A stretch of 64,000 bases of DNA, taken from Planctomycetaceae bacterium. Lineage in GTDB: Bacteria; Planctomycetota; Planctomycetia; Planctomycetales; Planctomycetaceae. Below, piece by piece: positions 19,990 through 30,265 of the stretch. The position numbers were made by a program, and so were the translations under genes. The stretch is taken from contig JAKFWA010000002.1 of assembly GCA_021732995.1 (NCBI GenBank), positions 37,098 through 101,097 on the forward strand. The letters are read 5' to 3'. Numbering within the stretch: the stretch's first letter is position 1; each line of letters starts with the position of its first letter. The notes under the pieces were generated by a model, which was not told the DNA's origin, ran no database searches, and saw only the letters and a program-made list of their open reading frames with translations.

Positions 19990-21963
19990 TCAGGATTCGT
20001 CTTCGATCTCCATGCCCAGTTGTTTCATCTTGCGATACAGGTTGGAGCGATGCAGCCCCAGCATGCGAGCCGCTTCGCTCAGGTTCCCGTTCGCCAGCTT
20101 CGCTGCCCGGCGAATGTACTCTTCCTGAAAGCGAGATGTCGCCTCCATGAGCCCCGCATCGATACCCATCGGCGTGCCTTCATCGTTCTGGCGAGGACTC
20201 AGAATGAATGCGAGGTCATCGACTTCCACACGATCGCCGTTAGTCAGAAACGCGACGCGCTCCATCAGGTTGCGGACCTCACGCACGTTGCCCGGCCAGC
20301 CGTGAGTAATCAGGCGGCGTTCGGCGTCTTTGCTGATTTCCAGCACCGGGCGATGCGCTTTCAGGCAGAAGTGTGCGAGGAAGTATTCTGCGAGCGGAAT
20401 GATATCTTCAGGTCGGTTCCGCAAGGGAGGTAGTTCGAGTGTCACCACGCTTAGCCGATAGAACAGATCCTCGCGAAACTTCTTGGCGCGCACGGCTTCG
20501 GCCAGATTCACGTTGGTCGCCGCGACGATGCGCACGTTGACAGGAATCGGCTGAGTACCACCGACGCGCGTAATGATCTTCTGTTCGAGCACTCGCAGCA
20601 GTTTCGCCTGCCCACCGAGGCTCATGTCACCGACTTCATCCAGGAAGATCGTGCCACCGTCGGCGAGTTCGAACTTGCCTTTGTGTGTTTCGCGAGCGTC
20701 CGTGAACGCACCTTTCTCATGGCCGAAGAGTTCACTCTCCAGCAACGACTCTGTGAGTGCAGCGCAGTTCACAGCCACAAACGGATGACCCGCGCGTGAG
20801 CCCTGAAAGTGCAACGACTGCGAAACGACCTCCTTGCCCGTACCGCTTTCACCCAGAATCAGCACAGGCAGATCGGTACCGGCAAGTCGTTCCAGCGTCG
20901 GTCGCAGCGCGTGAATTGCCGGGCTCTCACCGATGATGCGGGTGCCACCAGCGACTTGCTCGGTGAGTTGCCGATGTGTGCGAATCAACTGTTCGCGTTC
21001 GCGAGTGTTTCGCAGCGCGACGGCGGCCTGAATGCCCAACTGGGTCAGGATGTCCGCGTCATCGTCGTCGAACGTACCGACGTTCTTGTTGATGCCTTCA
21101 AAGGCGCCGATCAGCTTCTGGTCGCTATCGAGTAGCGGCACACACAAGAGATTGCGCGTGCGATAGCCGCTCTGCTTGTCGACGGCTTGATTGAAGCGGT
21201 TGTCGCTGTAGGCATCGTCGACGCGAATCGTCTGCCCGGTTTGCACCACCGTGCCCACGATGCCCGCATCATCCGGCAGATAGAGCGTGCGGCCTTCGAC
21301 TCCCAACGCCGGACAGGCCAGCAGCTTTCGGTTGGGGCGATCCCACACGAAGATGCTCGCGCGGTCGCACTCCAGCATGCGAGTGGCTTCTTCAGCAATC
21401 GCTTCCAGCAGGGGAACCGTTTCATAGATCTGCGACAGTCGGGACGCGACGCGCAGAGTTTCTCGTAGCCGTTCATTCTGCCGTCCGCACTGATCGTTCC
21501 GCGTCATCAGATCGAGGCAGTAGTTCAGCGTTCGGCTTGTCGCGACGATGCTCGGCAGATCGTTGCTGGCAATTCGACGCCCGGCCAGCACGAGCAAACG
21601 TTGTCGATCAGGTCGCACCATCAGCGGCACTGCGGCCAACATGGTGCCGGTTGAGTCGGCGTCCTGCAGGCCGCCCGCCTCGCGGTCCAGAGAGTCTTCC
21701 AGAAAGCGGGCCGGCCAGGCAGCGAACGGCTTGCGACCGAACTCTCCCAGCACGGTCCATGTTGGGTAACGGTCAACGACTCCGGCCCATTGCACGGCGA
21801 ACTCGGCGGCAACTTCATGCAGCGCGGTGTTGAGAAAGCTTGCTGCGGAATCCGCATTCGCCAGACAGCTCAAGATGCGGTCGCACAGCTGCAAGGTCGG
21901 CCCGACCCCATCCGCCTGTTGCAGCCACGGCAACGACGCCCAGTTCAACCACTTAGCGGCCAA
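19990..21963 (-). CDS. sigma-54-dependent transcriptional regulator with GAF sensor
   Basis: 657 residues, a bacterial enhancer-binding protein that would remodel sigma-54 RNA polymerase using ATP. Residues 1-170 are an unassigned N-terminal domain. A GAF domain follows (about 175-322), then the AAA+ domain with Walker A GESGTGKE near 367, the sigma-54-contacting GAFTDA loop, and a Fis-type helix-turn-helix at the C-terminus (LSEAARMLGLHRSNLYRKMK). The start is TTG at 21961-21963, chosen because GAGGG lies 7 bases upstream and no ATG/GTG occurs before the next upstream stop. No receiver domain is present, so control is probably by ligand or protein interaction at the GAF/N-terminal part. Likely target is the adjacent oxidoreductase, but I found no convincing -24/-12 element in the 66-bp gap. 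Confidence 0.93.
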   Translation of the reverse strand: MAAKWLNWASLPWLQQADGVGPTLQLCDRILSCLANADSAASFLNTALHEVAAEFAVQWAGVVDRYPTWTVLGEFGRKPFAAWPARFLEDSLDREAGGLQDADSTGTMLAAVPLMVRPDRQRLLVLAGRRIASNDLPSIVATSRTLNYCLDLMTRNDQCGRQNERLRETLRVASRLSQIYETVPLLEAIAEEATRMLECDRASIFVWDRPNRKLLACPALGVEGRTLYLPDDAGIVGTVVQTGQTIRVDDAYSDNRFNQAVDKQSGYRTRNLLCVPLLDSDQKLIGAFEGINKNVGTFDDDDADILTQLGIQAAVALRNTREREQLIRTHRQLTEQVAGGTRIIGESPAIHALRPTLERLAGTDLPVLILGESGTGKEVVSQSLHFQGSRAGHPFVAVNCAALTESLLESELFGHEKGAFTDARETHKGKFELADGGTIFLDEVGDMSLGGQAKLLRVLEQKIITRVGGTQPIPVNVRIVAATNVNLAEAVRAKKFREDLFYRLSVVTLELPPLRNRPEDIIPLAEYFLAHFCLKAHRPVLEISKDAERRLITHGWPGNVREVRNLMERVAFLTNGDRVEVDDLAFILSPRQNDEGTPMGIDAGLMEATSRFQEEYIRRAAKLANGNLSEAARMLGLHRSNLYRKMKQLGMEIEDES

Positions 21964-22394
21964 TCGAGTGCCCTCAGCAAATTCGAGCCTGAGAAATGTC
22001 TTGAGAATGAACCAACGCGACCATTCGTTGATCGAACGAACTCAATGCACCGCCAGAACAGGCGAACGTGCATGCAATCGAGCAAACCTGAACCTTCTGT
22101 CGAATACCCGAGGACAACGACCGGACCACTCTTTCAGCAATCCGCCAAGTGGGCCGAAAGTTGAGAGCATTGGCGCCCGCTGCGCCTCTGCCCGTGGACG
22201 CCCCTGAAGTGAAGACTAGACCATCCGCAAGACGACTCAAGAGTAGCACGTTGAGCCAGCAACCGCCTCTGCCGCCCTGCGAAGCCAGCATCAGATTGAT
22301 TCCGCCAACTGAAAACTCGAAGGTAACCGGTGGCACCGGCCACTTTGCAGGGATCGCATCGGTGCAGATTGCCTTCGCAGCGGAAACCGAGACT
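21964..22394. other. 431-bp gap between divergent genes, no gene called
   Basis: The gap separates the sigma-54 regulator (minus) from the VOC protein (plus). Both strands are open over much of it: an in-frame plus extension of the VOC gene from 22149, and a minus frame at 21974-22465. Neither translation matches a family I know, and the two overlap completely, so at most one could be real. I see no clear promoter. Confidence 0.4.
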
Positions 22395-22811
22395 ATGAAC
22401 ATCGACAGCAGCGGCGTTTTCGATTGTCGCCCGATCCTGTGTGTTGAGAACGTCGCGCGCAGCATCGAATACTACGTGAGATGCCTCGGTTTCAAACTGG
22501 GCTGGGCCTGGTCTGGTGAAAAGCAGTCGTTCCTGCAGTGCGGCGATCCTGACGCTCCAACATTTGCCCTGGTCGGGTTAGGGCCTGTGCAGTTCATGCT
22601 GTCGGAAAGGTCGCAGGGGGCGCCAGGAATGTGGCTGCACATCGACATTCATACGGCAGACCAAGTCGACGCTCTGCACACGTCCTGGTCACAGCGTGGC
22701 GCGCGTGTTATCGAGCCGCCGTTTGTTCGCCCGTGGGGCATGTATGAAATGCGCGTGCAGGATCTGGACGAGCACGTCTTAAGAGTCTCTGCACCGCCGC
22801 GAGAAACCTGA
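22395..22811 (+). CDS. VOC (glyoxalase/bleomycin-resistance) family protein
   Basis: 138 residues, one metal-binding βαβββ-type VOC polypeptide with two half-modules. The N-terminal half begins RPILCVENVARSIEYYVRCLGFKL and the C-terminal half ends RPWGMYEMRVQDLDEHVLRV, the standard layout. The start is ATG at 22395; an upstream in-frame codon at 22149 would add 82 residues of low-complexity, non-family sequence. Candidate metal or substrate residues are the His of MWLHIDIH and the Glu of MYEMRV. Members include glyoxalases, dioxygenases and antibiotic-binding proteins, so the reaction is open. It is not obviously in an operon. Confidence 0.85.
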   Translation: MNIDSSGVFDCRPILCVENVARSIEYYVRCLGFKLGWAWSGEKQSFLQCGDPDAPTFALVGLGPVQFMLSERSQGAPGMWLHIDIHTADQVDALHTSWSQRGARVIEPPFVRPWGMYEMRVQDLDEHVLRVSAPPRET

Positions 22812-23370
22812 GTGCTTCTGATTGCAGCCAGCAAGGGCTCTTGGTGACTCAGCTTGGCCAACCGCGTCGCAGTCTTGGAGCCACGAGGAATTGATCGAGC
22901 CTGGTGTCACATGGGGAGTGGTTCGCACGACAAACAGAGCACGCTTGAACGGCGAGCCTCGTCGGCGATCAGCAATAAACAATTGCGGGACTGATTGTAA
23001 TTATTACAAACCGTCCCGGAATTACTGTAGAAACGCCGTAGTTTTTTCGGCTTAGGATCGTAGGACGTTCAGACTCGCATTGCTGCGAGCCAGAACATCG
23101 GGCTATGGTCCCGCAGGTTACGACTGTGTGTCTGGTGCAGTTCGTGACGTCCTGCCTGTCTTTCCCTTCGCGTCGCCCGTTCGGGCTCCCCCCTTGATTC
23201 CTCTCTGTCTGATTCCCCTCGCTTCTTTTGCCATTTGCTTTCTGCAGTTCACCCCAACACTTAGCTGATCAGGTTTGCCTGTTTGGTTGCGCCGGGCTCC
23301 GCAACTAAAGCAAGCTTGCGTCCGCACAGAAGGCTCAGGGCAAAGCAGCGTCCCGCGACAAGGACGTTCC
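22812..23370. other. 559-bp region upstream of the β-helix/RTX protein gene
   Basis: No coding region is convincing. The stretch holds the nested inverted repeat at 22981-23023, followed by a T-rich run near 23041. Short open frames on both strands are unsupported. AAGGA at about 23360-23364 is a good ribosome-binding site for the gene starting at 23371. Confidence 0.5.
22981..23023. repeat. nested inverted repeat, possible operator or structured leader
   Basis: The centre is TTGTAAT-T-ATTACAA (22995-23009), a perfect 7-bp inverted repeat around one base. It is enclosed by CGGGAC (22986-22991) and GTCCCG (23013-23018) with 3-base interruptions, and further out AATT pairs with AATT. Total span is 43 bases. 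An AT-rich palindromic core with GC-rich outer arms suits a dimeric repressor site, or a cruciform/RNA hairpin in the leader of the downstream gene. Confidence 0.6.
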
Positions 23371-26300
23371 ATGCTGTTCTCTACTCGCTTCTTCCACCAG
23401 TTTCCTCGCCTGCTGCAACCTTCTCGACGACGTTCCGCACGCCGAGGGCACACTTCTGAACGGCTTGAGCAGAGACAACTCCTCACGACGTTCGCAGTAA
23501 ATACCACTCAGGACTTTGTCGATGTCAGCATCGGTAACGGTGTTGCCATCGACGCGACCGGGAAGACATCCCTGCGCGCGGCCATTCAGGAAGCGAACGC
23601 CTCACCGGGAGCGGACGTGATCACGCTGCCGTCTGGCACGTACTCCATCAGCCGAGGGGGAGCGAACGAAGACAACGCCGCGACAGGCGACCTGGATCTT
23701 CGCAGCTTGCTGACCATCAACGGTGCCGGCGCGAGCACAACCTTCATCGACGGAGCGGACCTCGACCGTATCTTCCAGGTAATGCCTGGTGCAAACGTCG
23801 TGATCAACGGTGTCACGATCCGCAACGGCACGGCGGCAAACGCAGGCGGCGTGTTGAACTCGGGCACTCTGACTATCAACGACTCCATCATTGAGGGCAA
23901 CGTCTCCACCGGCGCGAGTAATTCCGTCGGCGGCGGTATTGGAAACTCGAATGGCATTCTGAACCTGAATCGCGTCACCGTTCGCAATAACCAGTCAGAG
24001 CATCACGGCGGCGGCCTCTATAGCACGAACGGCACCGTCACGGCGGTAGACAGCAATTTCACAGGTAACTCGTCGGCGCTCGACGGCGGTGGTGTAACGA
24101 TCTTTCACGGCAGCCTGTCGTTTACCGGCGGCTCAATCAGCAACAACTCCACGGCGCGCGATGGCGGCGGCCTGAGTGTCGAAGCTGCGGCAATTTCGAT
24201 GAAGAACGCCACGATCAGTAACAACTACGCCGTTGACGACGCTGGCGGTATCAACATCTTCAGTTCAACGACGCTGGCGATTCAGAACTCAACGATCTCA
24301 GGAAACTCGGCGAATGGTTTCGGTGGTGGATTGCGCATCGGCGTCCAGTCATCGCTCTATCTCGATAAGTCCACCGTCAGCAGCAATAACGCTGGCAAGG
24401 GCGGCGGCGGCGTTGATGTCGATACGGGCTTCGCCGAAATCACAAACTCGCTCGTGCGTGGTAATACCGCCGCGAACAACGGCGGTGGCATCGAGAACTT
24501 CGAATCGACGCTGCGTATCAGCAATTCAACAATTGCAGAGAACACCACCGCACAGTTCGGCGGCGGCATCTTCAATGCTGCGTTGAGTATCGCAACTCTG
24601 GTCAATGTCACGATCAGTGATAACCAGTCAAACACGTCGGGCGGTGGCGTGGCCAATGGCGGAACCTTCAACCTGGGTAACACGCTGATCGCCTTAAATC
24701 GGGGCATTCTGGGGGGTCCCGATGTCGAAGGTGAATTTAATTCACTCGGGACGAACCTGATTGGAGCCGTGGGGAGTGCTCTGGGACTGATCAACGGCGG
24801 CGCAACGCTGGATCTCGTGGGCACCGTCGGTACGCCGCTCGATCCCAAGCTCGGGCCATTGTCCGATAACGGTGGCCCAACTCTGACATACTCTTTGCTG
24901 ATCGGCAGCCCGGCGATTGACGCGGGAACCAATGCTGGCGCGGCAGCGCAGGATCAAACCGGTGCCACCCGCCAACTGGACGGCGATCTGGGCGGAGTAT
25001 CCGCAGTCGATATTGGTGCCTTCGAGTTTGTACCGCCGGAGTTTGCCTTCACGGTCAACACGACAAGCGACACCAATGATGCAGCTCTCGGCGATCTGAC
25101 GGCGTTGGATGGCGTCGGCAATGTCTCCCTACGAGCGGCGATTCAAGAAGCAAACTACCGCTTCACGACTCAACCAACCGAGAAAGTTGCGACGATTCAA
25201 GTGCCTGCGGGCACCTTCACGCTTGGTATCTTCGGCGTGAATGAAGACGCGAGTGTTACGGGCGATCTCGACATCAAAGGCAACGTGGTTATCACAGGCG
25301 CCGGTACCGAACTGACGATTATCGACGCGGCCGACATCGATCGCGTGATTCACGTGCTGGGTGGCGCAACAGTCACTCTGAGGAATATGACCATCCGCAA
25401 CGGTCTGGCGAAGACCGGCGGCGCGATTCTGGTGAACGGAACGCTGACGCTCGATGGCGTCATTGTTGCCGACAGCATTGCGAACAACGTTAATGCACCG
25501 ACAACTGGCAACGGTGGCGGTATCGCGGTGGATCGCGGCAACCTCACCCTGATTAACTCAATTGTGCAGAACAATTTTGCGACCGGTTACGGCGGTGGCA
25601 TCGTCAATCAACTGGGCACGGTGACGCTGCAAGACAGCAATGTGAGCGGCAATTCATCCAACACAGGTGGCGGCGGTGTCGCGGTCGATCGAGGAACGCT
25701 GAACAGCGCGACGACGATCATCAGCAACAACGCAACACTCGGCAGCGGTGGCGGTATTTATACCCAGGTCGGCACGACGAACGTTTCTGATTCCCAAATT
25801 CAGAACAACACGTCGACTCTGGCGGGTGGCGGCATCTGGGCGGGCGGGACTACGTTCGGCCTCTACTCGTCGACGGTGCAGGGCAACACGTCCAGCGACG
25901 ACGGCGGTGGTATCGCCCTGATGCTGCAGAGCAAATTGCAAGGCTCTGGAGTTCAAGTACTGGGTAATACCGCGAGTGATTTCGGTGGTGGCCTGCACAT
26001 TTCCGGCTCGACGGTCACGCTGGACGACTCGTCGTTTGCTCAGAACAAGTCCACGACCTCGGGCGGTGGAATCAATCTGGAATCCAGCATTCTCACGCTC
26101 ACAGACTCCTCCATTTATCAGAATCAGGCGGGAGTCGATGGTGGTGGACTGGATGTCTTCAACAGCCGCGCCGAGCTGACGAACGTCACAATCTCCTCGA
26201 ACGTTTCGACGGGCAGCGGTGCAGGCATCGTCAACTACTCGACCAGCACATTGAAGCTGACCAATGCGACGATCGCATCCAACACGGCGAAGAACGACGG

Positions 26301-28362
26301 CGGCGGTATCTGGACGCAAGGCGCGGTTGAGACGCGCAATTCGATTATTGCGAACAATCAAGTCACAAAGACGACGACCAATATCACAACGCGCAGTGAT
26401 ATTGTGGGTACGGTGACGTCGCTCGGCGCTAACATCGTCGGTGTGAATACATCGACGGTGGGTATCGTCAATGGCGTCAATCGCGACCTGATTGGTACGG
26501 CCGCTTCTCCGCTGGATCCGAAACTGGGACCGTTGGCGAATAACGGCGGTAGTGGGTTAACTCATCTGCCCTTGTTTGGAAGTCCGGCGCTGGATGGTGG
26601 TAATACTATTACTTCTGTGTTGAACGATGGGCGCAATCGCAGTCGCTCGCTGGACGCGAATGGCGATGGCGTCGTCGCGACGGACGTTGGCGCAGTCGAG
26701 TTTGGAGGACTGCAGCTCACAGGTACAACGGCTGCGCCGTTGAAGGTCAAGTTCGTTCGTAACGGTGACACGATCTCGGTCATCAGTACGGTGACGAACC
26801 TGGAACAGTCCAATTTCAATGTGAACGCCGTTGATCGCGTGCTGCTGGTTGGCGGAACCGGCGCGGACAATGTTGTCATCGATCTCTCAGGTGGTAATCC
26901 CCTGGCGGCGGGCGGCATCGAGTTCCGCGGGAACGGAACGTCCGATGCGGACTCGCTGACCTTTACGAACGGGACGGGGACGACAGTCACTCATAACTTC
27001 ACGAACAGCACGGACGGGTCGATCGACGTTGATGGAATCTCGATGGTCTACTCGGGCGTCGAGTCGCTGACCGACAACGTCCTCGCCAGCAATCGATCGT
27101 TCGTATACGGCTCGTCCGGGGATATCGTTGCACTGTCCGACACCGGTACGACGTCTGACGGACTGTTGCGGATTACTCGTGGTGGCGCGAACATTCTGAA
27201 CTTCCAGACTCCGACTGGCAGCCTGACAGTCGATCTCGGAGCGGGTAACGACACACTCGGTATCACGACACTGGACACCAAACTGGCTGCGGTTCCGTCG
27301 ATCCTGCTCGGAACTGGCAACGATCGCTTAGATGCGACGACGATCTGGACAGCTCTGTCAGTACAAGGTGGTGATGGAGACGACTCGATCTATGCGGGTA
27401 TGGCCAATGACACACTCGCTGGTGGCAGCGGGAATGATGTACTGCAATCGGGTCTAGGTAACGACGCGCTGGATGGCGGAGCGGGCAACGACACGCTGAA
27501 CGCTCAGAACGGCAACGACACGCTGACTGGTGGACTCGGTAACGATCTGATGGTCGGTGGCGCGGGCAACGACGTCATCAGTGAACTGGTGTCGGCAACG
27601 TTCGTATTGCGAGCCGCCACCGCAACGGGATTGGGTGCGGATTCCTTCAACACGATTGAGTTCGCGGTCATCACAGGTGATGGTGCAGCGAATGGTATTA
27701 ATACCGTGGAGTTCACCGGCCCAGTGACGATCGACGGTGGTGCGGGCAACGATGCGATCTATTCAGGATCCGCGAATGATTCGCTTATCGGCGGCATCGG
27801 CAACGACACGGTCGACGGTGGCGGCGGAAACGATCGCCTTGATGGCGGCGTCGGCAATGATTCGCTCGTCGGGAACAATGGCAACGACATACTGGCTGCC
27901 GGCGACGGGAACGACATTCTCATCGGCGGTGTCGGTGATGACTCGATGTCGGGTGGAGCCGGCAACGACAGCATGATGGCTGGCACCGGCAACGACACGC
28001 TCAACGGTGAAGCGGGTAACGACACCCTGAAGGGCGAAGCCGGTAACGATTCGATCGACGGCGGAGACGGCGCGGACGCGATCGCTGGCGGAGACGGCAA
28101 CGACAACCTCAATGGTGGCCTCGGCAATGACACGCTGTTCGGAGAAGCTGGCAATGACAGTCTCCTTGGTGGCGAGGGCGTGGATACACTTCTCGGTGGC
28201 TTGGGCATCGACTACGTGAACGGACAGGGCGGAGCTGACAAGGTCGCTGGTAGCACCGGCGGCAAGAGTTTCGCGGATGCAGGCGACAAAGTGATCGGCG
28301 TCGCGGGTGAGATTGATGAAGCCTTCGTCTTTGCACCGTTCTGGTTGACGTCGTCCCTGTAG
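23371..28362 (+). CDS. giant secreted β-helix protein with RTX-type calcium-binding repeats
   Basis: 1663 residues. The N-terminus carries basic residues and then [13 protein letters not shown], the LExRxLL motif common at the start of planctomycete surface proteins. Two homologous modules follow (about 40-550 and 565-1110). Each opens with a CSLREA-like segment (LRAAIQEAN), continues with many GGGI/GGGL β-helix turns like PVC-group Pmp repeats, and closes with a choice-of-anchor-Q-like block (DPKLGPLxxNGG...GSPAxDxG). From about 1286 onward are GGxGNDxL nonapeptides typical of calcium-binding RTX repeats, interrupted once by a 50-residue non-repeat insert at about 1405-1455. The start is ATG 23371 with AAGGA 6 bases upstream; a TTG at 23275 is the alternative. 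No type I secretion genes are adjacent. Likely surface or extracellular; ligand unknown. Confidence 0.88.
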   Translation: MLFSTRFFHQFPRLLQPSRRRSARRGHTSERLEQRQLLTTFAVNTTQDFVDVSIGNGVAIDATGKTSLRAAIQEANASPGADVITLPSGTYSISRGGANEDNAATGDLDLRSLLTINGAGASTTFIDGADLDRIFQVMPGANVVINGVTIRNGTAANAGGVLNSGTLTINDSIIEGNVSTGASNSVGGGIGNSNGILNLNRVTVRNNQSEHHGGGLYSTNGTVTAVDSNFTGNSSALDGGGVTIFHGSLSFTGGSISNNSTARDGGGLSVEAAAISMKNATISNNYAVDDAGGINIFSSTTLAIQNSTISGNSANGFGGGLRIGVQSSLYLDKSTVSSNNAGKGGGGVDVDTGFAEITNSLVRGNTAANNGGGIENFESTLRISNSTIAENTTAQFGGGIFNAALSIATLVNVTISDNQSNTSGGGVANGGTFNLGNTLIALNRGILGGPDVEGEFNSLGTNLIGAVGSALGLINGGATLDLVGTVGTPLDPKLGPLSDNGGPTLTYSLLIGSPAIDAGTNAGAAAQDQTGATRQLDGDLGGVSAVDIGAFEFVPPEFAFTVNTTSDTNDAALGDLTALDGVGNVSLRAAIQEANYRFTTQPTEKVATIQVPAGTFTLGIFGVNEDASVTGDLDIKGNVVITGAGTELTIIDAADIDRVIHVLGGATVTLRNMTIRNGLAKTGGAILVNGTLTLDGVIVADSIANNVNAPTTGNGGGIAVDRGNLTLINSIVQNNFATGYGGGIVNQLGTVTLQDSNVSGNSSNTGGGGVAVDRGTLNSATTIISNNATLGSGGGIYTQVGTTNVSDSQIQNNTSTLAGGGIWAGGTTFGLYSSTVQGNTSSDDGGGIALMLQSKLQGSGVQVLGNTASDFGGGLHISGSTVTLDDSSFAQNKSTTSGGGINLESSILTLTDSSIYQNQAGVDGGGLDVFNSRAELTNVTISSNVSTGSGAGIVNYSTSTLKLTNATIASNTAKNDGGGIWTQGAVETRNSIIANNQVTKTTTNITTRSDIVGTVTSLGANIVGVNTSTVGIVNGVNRDLIGTAASPLDPKLGPLANNGGSGLTHLPLFGSPALDGGNTITSVLNDGRNRSRSLDANGDGVVATDVGAVEFGGLQLTGTTAAPLKVKFVRNGDTISVISTVTNLEQSNFNVNAVDRVLLVGGTGADNVVIDLSGGNPLAAGGIEFRGNGTSDADSLTFTNGTGTTVTHNFTNSTDGSIDVDGISMVYSGVESLTDNVLASNRSFVYGSSGDIVALSDTGTTSDGLLRITRGGANILNFQTPTGSLTVDLGAGNDTLGITTLDTKLAAVPSILLGTGNDRLDATTIWTALSVQGGDGDDSIYAGMANDTLAGGSGNDVLQSGLGNDALDGGAGNDTLNAQNGNDTLTGGLGNDLMVGGAGNDVISELVSATFVLRAATATGLGADSFNTIEFAVITGDGAANGINTVEFTGPVTIDGGAGNDAIYSGSANDSLIGGIGNDTVDGGGGNDRLDGGVGNDSLVGNNGNDILAAGDGNDILIGGVGDDSMSGGAGNDSMMAGTGNDTLNGEAGNDTLKGEAGNDSIDGGDGADAIAGGDGNDNLNGGLGNDTLFGEAGNDSLLGGEGVDTLLGGLGIDYVNGQGGADKVAGSTGGKSFADAGDKVIGVAGEIDEAFVFAPFWLTSSL

Positions 28363-28387
28363 CGGCTTGAGCAGAGGTTCCTTCACG

Positions 28388-28440
28388 CGAAGGCGCGGGG
28401 TCGCGAAAAGTTGAGTCTGATTCGCGGCTTGGCGCCTTCG
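28388..28440. terminator. nested hairpin between convergent genes, possible terminator
   Basis: The outer arms CGAAGGCGC (28388-28396) and GCGCCTTCG (28432-28440) enclose inner arms CGCGAA (28402-28407) and TTCGCG (28421-28426). It sits between the convergent stops at 28362 and 28474. There is no T-run on either side, so it may block RNA decay or act with Rho instead of as an intrinsic terminator. Confidence 0.5.
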
Positions 28441-28473
28441 TGAGAGCATCAACTCGCCTGACCCGTGCTTACG

Positions 28474-29112
28474 CTATTCGTCGTCGCCTTCTTTTGAGGT
28501 CAGACGGATCTTCTGGATGCCGAGGTCGTTCGCGGCATCGATGACTTGCACGACGGTGTCATGAAATGCGGCGGGGTGCGCGTCGATCACGATCTCCGCC
28601 TTGCCGCCAGTTTGGCTTTGACGGATTTTCGCAATGAGGTCCGTCGGTGCCACGGGGACATCATCCACGAGAAAGTTATTGCGCTCGTTGATGGTCACCA
28701 CAATCGACGCATCGGCGATGTCATCAAATTCCACCTGGCTGGATGAACTCCCGCCCGAACTGTCTTCCTTTTGCGAGGCGGACGGCGGGGGAGTCGGCAG
28801 CGTCTTCTGTTCGATGTAGCGCGCAGTGAGAATGAAGAAGATCAGCAGCAACATGGTGACGTCGACCATGGGCGTCAGGTCGAGTTCGCCGAACTCATTC
28901 TCTTTCTTCGCGCCGCCGCCAAAGCCTTCGTCTTCTTCCTCATCGCCGTGCGCCAGAGTATGGCCATCATCGTCATCGTCGAGATCCGGCGAGGGGATGG
29001 TCAGCGGTGTTTTGCAATTGGGGCAGGGCAGGGTGCGACCCTGCATGCGCGTCGGACAACTGATGCGCTTCTTGCATTGCTTACAGCGGAAGGTGATTTC
29101 GGTAATGGCCAT
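28474..29112 (-). CDS. ExbD/TolR-family protein with N-terminal zinc ribbon
   Basis: 212 residues. The N-terminus is a zinc-ribbon-like module with paired cysteines (FRCKQCKK and LPCPNCKT), then an acidic linker, then the ExbD core: GELDLTPMVDVTMLLLIFFILTA with the membrane aspartate that carries protons in ExbD/TolR, and a periplasmic β-domain ending IQKIRLTSKEGDDE. It would form part of a proton-driven motor with ExbB. The ATG (29112) directly follows the stop of the upstream exbD (29113-29115), so translation is probably coupled. The zinc-ribbon fusion is unusual for ExbD and would lie on the cytoplasmic side. Confidence 0.9.
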   Translation of the reverse strand: MAITEITFRCKQCKKRISCPTRMQGRTLPCPNCKTPLTIPSPDLDDDDDGHTLAHGDEEEDEGFGGGAKKENEFGELDLTPMVDVTMLLLIFFILTARYIEQKTLPTPPPSASQKEDSSGGSSSSQVEFDDIADASIVVTINERNNFLVDDVPVAPTDLIAKIRQSQTGGKAEIVIDAHPAAFHDTVVQVIDAANDLGIQKIRLTSKEGDDE

Positions 29113-29550
29113 CTACTTCTTGTCCTGAACCCCGATACCGAGTTTCACACCTTCGACTTTGCCCGCCGCTTTCAGCACTTTCTGAACAACTCCATGCGGC
29201 ACATCGCGATCGGCCATGATCACGACATTGGTGCGTTGCTTGCGCAGGCCTTCGGCCACATATGCGGTCACACCCGCCACCGTGCCTTCTTTGTCGTCGT
29301 ACTTGACGGTGGTTTGCTGAGTGTCTTTGTTGAGCTTGATGGTGATGATCGACGCGCCGTCGGTCTTCATCGCGGAACCGTGTTGAGCGGCCGGGACGTT
29401 CGCATCCATGCGCGGTGACAGAGCCTGCAACACAATAAAGTACATCAACAGGATGAAGGTGCAGTCGATCAGCGGCGCGACGTCGATTTCTTCGTCGTGC
29501 TTGATCTTCTTGCGGCGAGGACCGTCGATCCCACCTTCATCGTGACTCAT
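29113..29550 (-). CDS. ExbD/TolR-family biopolymer transport protein
   Basis: 145 residues, the usual ExbD size. A short charged cytoplasmic N-terminus precedes a single transmembrane segment (IDVAPLIDCTFILLMYFIVLQ) with the conserved aspartate, followed by a periplasmic domain ending VEGVKLGIGVQDKK. With the neighbouring ExbB it should convert proton flow into mechanical work. It is the middle gene of three: 49 bp after exbB and abutting the zinc-ribbon ExbD. Two different ExbD subunits may build a heteromeric motor or be alternatives. Confidence 0.93.
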   Translation of the reverse strand: MSHDEGGIDGPRRKKIKHDEEIDVAPLIDCTFILLMYFIVLQALSPRMDANVPAAQHGSAMKTDGASIITIKLNKDTQQTTVKYDDKEGTVAGVTAYVAEGLRKQRTNVVIMADRDVPHGVVQKVLKAAGKVEGVKLGIGVQDKK

Positions 29551-29599
29551 GTTTCAATCTCTCGGGCAGTCAGAACAAAAGACTTGCTCACAGCGAGCC

Positions 29600-30265
29600 C
29601 TACGACTTCTTACCACCTTTGTTGAGGGACGCTTCCAGTTCGTCGAAGAACTCGCCCATGTAAATTCGGACGTCAGTTTCCAGTCGGCCGACACGCACAT
29701 GGAAGAGCGCACCGAGCAATGTCAGCGGAATGGCGACGGTCAGTCCCAGAGCGGTAGCGAACAGGGCGGTACCGATACCGCCGGCCAGCTTGCTGGGGTC
29801 GCCACCGGACGCACCCATTTCGGCCAGCTTGCCGAACGTGACCACGATACCGAGCACCGTACCCAGCAGCCCGAGCATCGGACCGCTGCGGACGCAGGTG
29901 CCAATCCAGGCGAGCGTGTATTCCAGTTCGGTCGTGACTTCGCGTTCGAATTCCTGATTCACGAGTCGCTTCAGCTTCGGAATCGGCTTCGTACGATTGG
30001 CCATGGCGACCAGAATCAACTGCGGAACAGCCTTGGCCCAGTAGCCCGGCGAGTCGCACAGTTCGACCACGCCGTCGTAGTTCTGCTTGTCCAGCATGTC
30101 GCGGACGTCGTCCAGAAACTCGTCGGCGGCTTTGTCGCTCGCAAAGCGTTTTTGCTTGATGCGCCGGAACAACAACAGTGCCAGGTAAGCGCCGAAGAGT
30201 GCCACAATACCCAAGACTGAGTACACAAAGACTTCGAGTGCCAGTAGCACTGCATTGAGATTCAT
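29600..30265 (-). CDS. MotA/TolQ/ExbB proton channel family protein
   Basis: 221 residues with three expected transmembrane helices: one near the N-terminus (LEVFVYSVLGIVALFGAYLAL), one at SGPMLGLLGTVLGIVVTFG and one at IGTALFATALGLTVAIPLTLLGALF, with a cytoplasmic loop between the first two. The GLLGTVxGI and ALxTTAxGL-like motifs are the family signature. It is the stator-type channel partner of the two ExbD proteins downstream and heads the operon. The operon is divergent from the four-gene operon starting at 30561, with 295 bp between. Confidence 0.93.
   Translation of the reverse strand: MNLNAVLLALEVFVYSVLGIVALFGAYLALLLFRRIKQKRFASDKAADEFLDDVRDMLDKQNYDGVVELCDSPGYWAKAVPQLILVAMANRTKPIPKLKRLVNQEFEREVTTELEYTLAWIGTCVRSGPMLGLLGTVLGIVVTFGKLAEMGASGGDPSKLAGGIGTALFATALGLTVAIPLTLLGALFHVRVGRLETDVRIYMGEFFDELEASLNKGGKKS

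Noticed and set aside
21974-22465. 163-codon minus-strand frame overlapping the VOC gene start
   Set aside because: It overlaps the real VOC gene and its translation has no domain. Kept as a note because both strands are open from 22150 to 22395.
23586-23987. 133-codon minus-strand frame, and others like it across the β-helix gene
   Set aside because: Each is a shadow of GGN/AAC-rich repeats and shows no recognisable domain.
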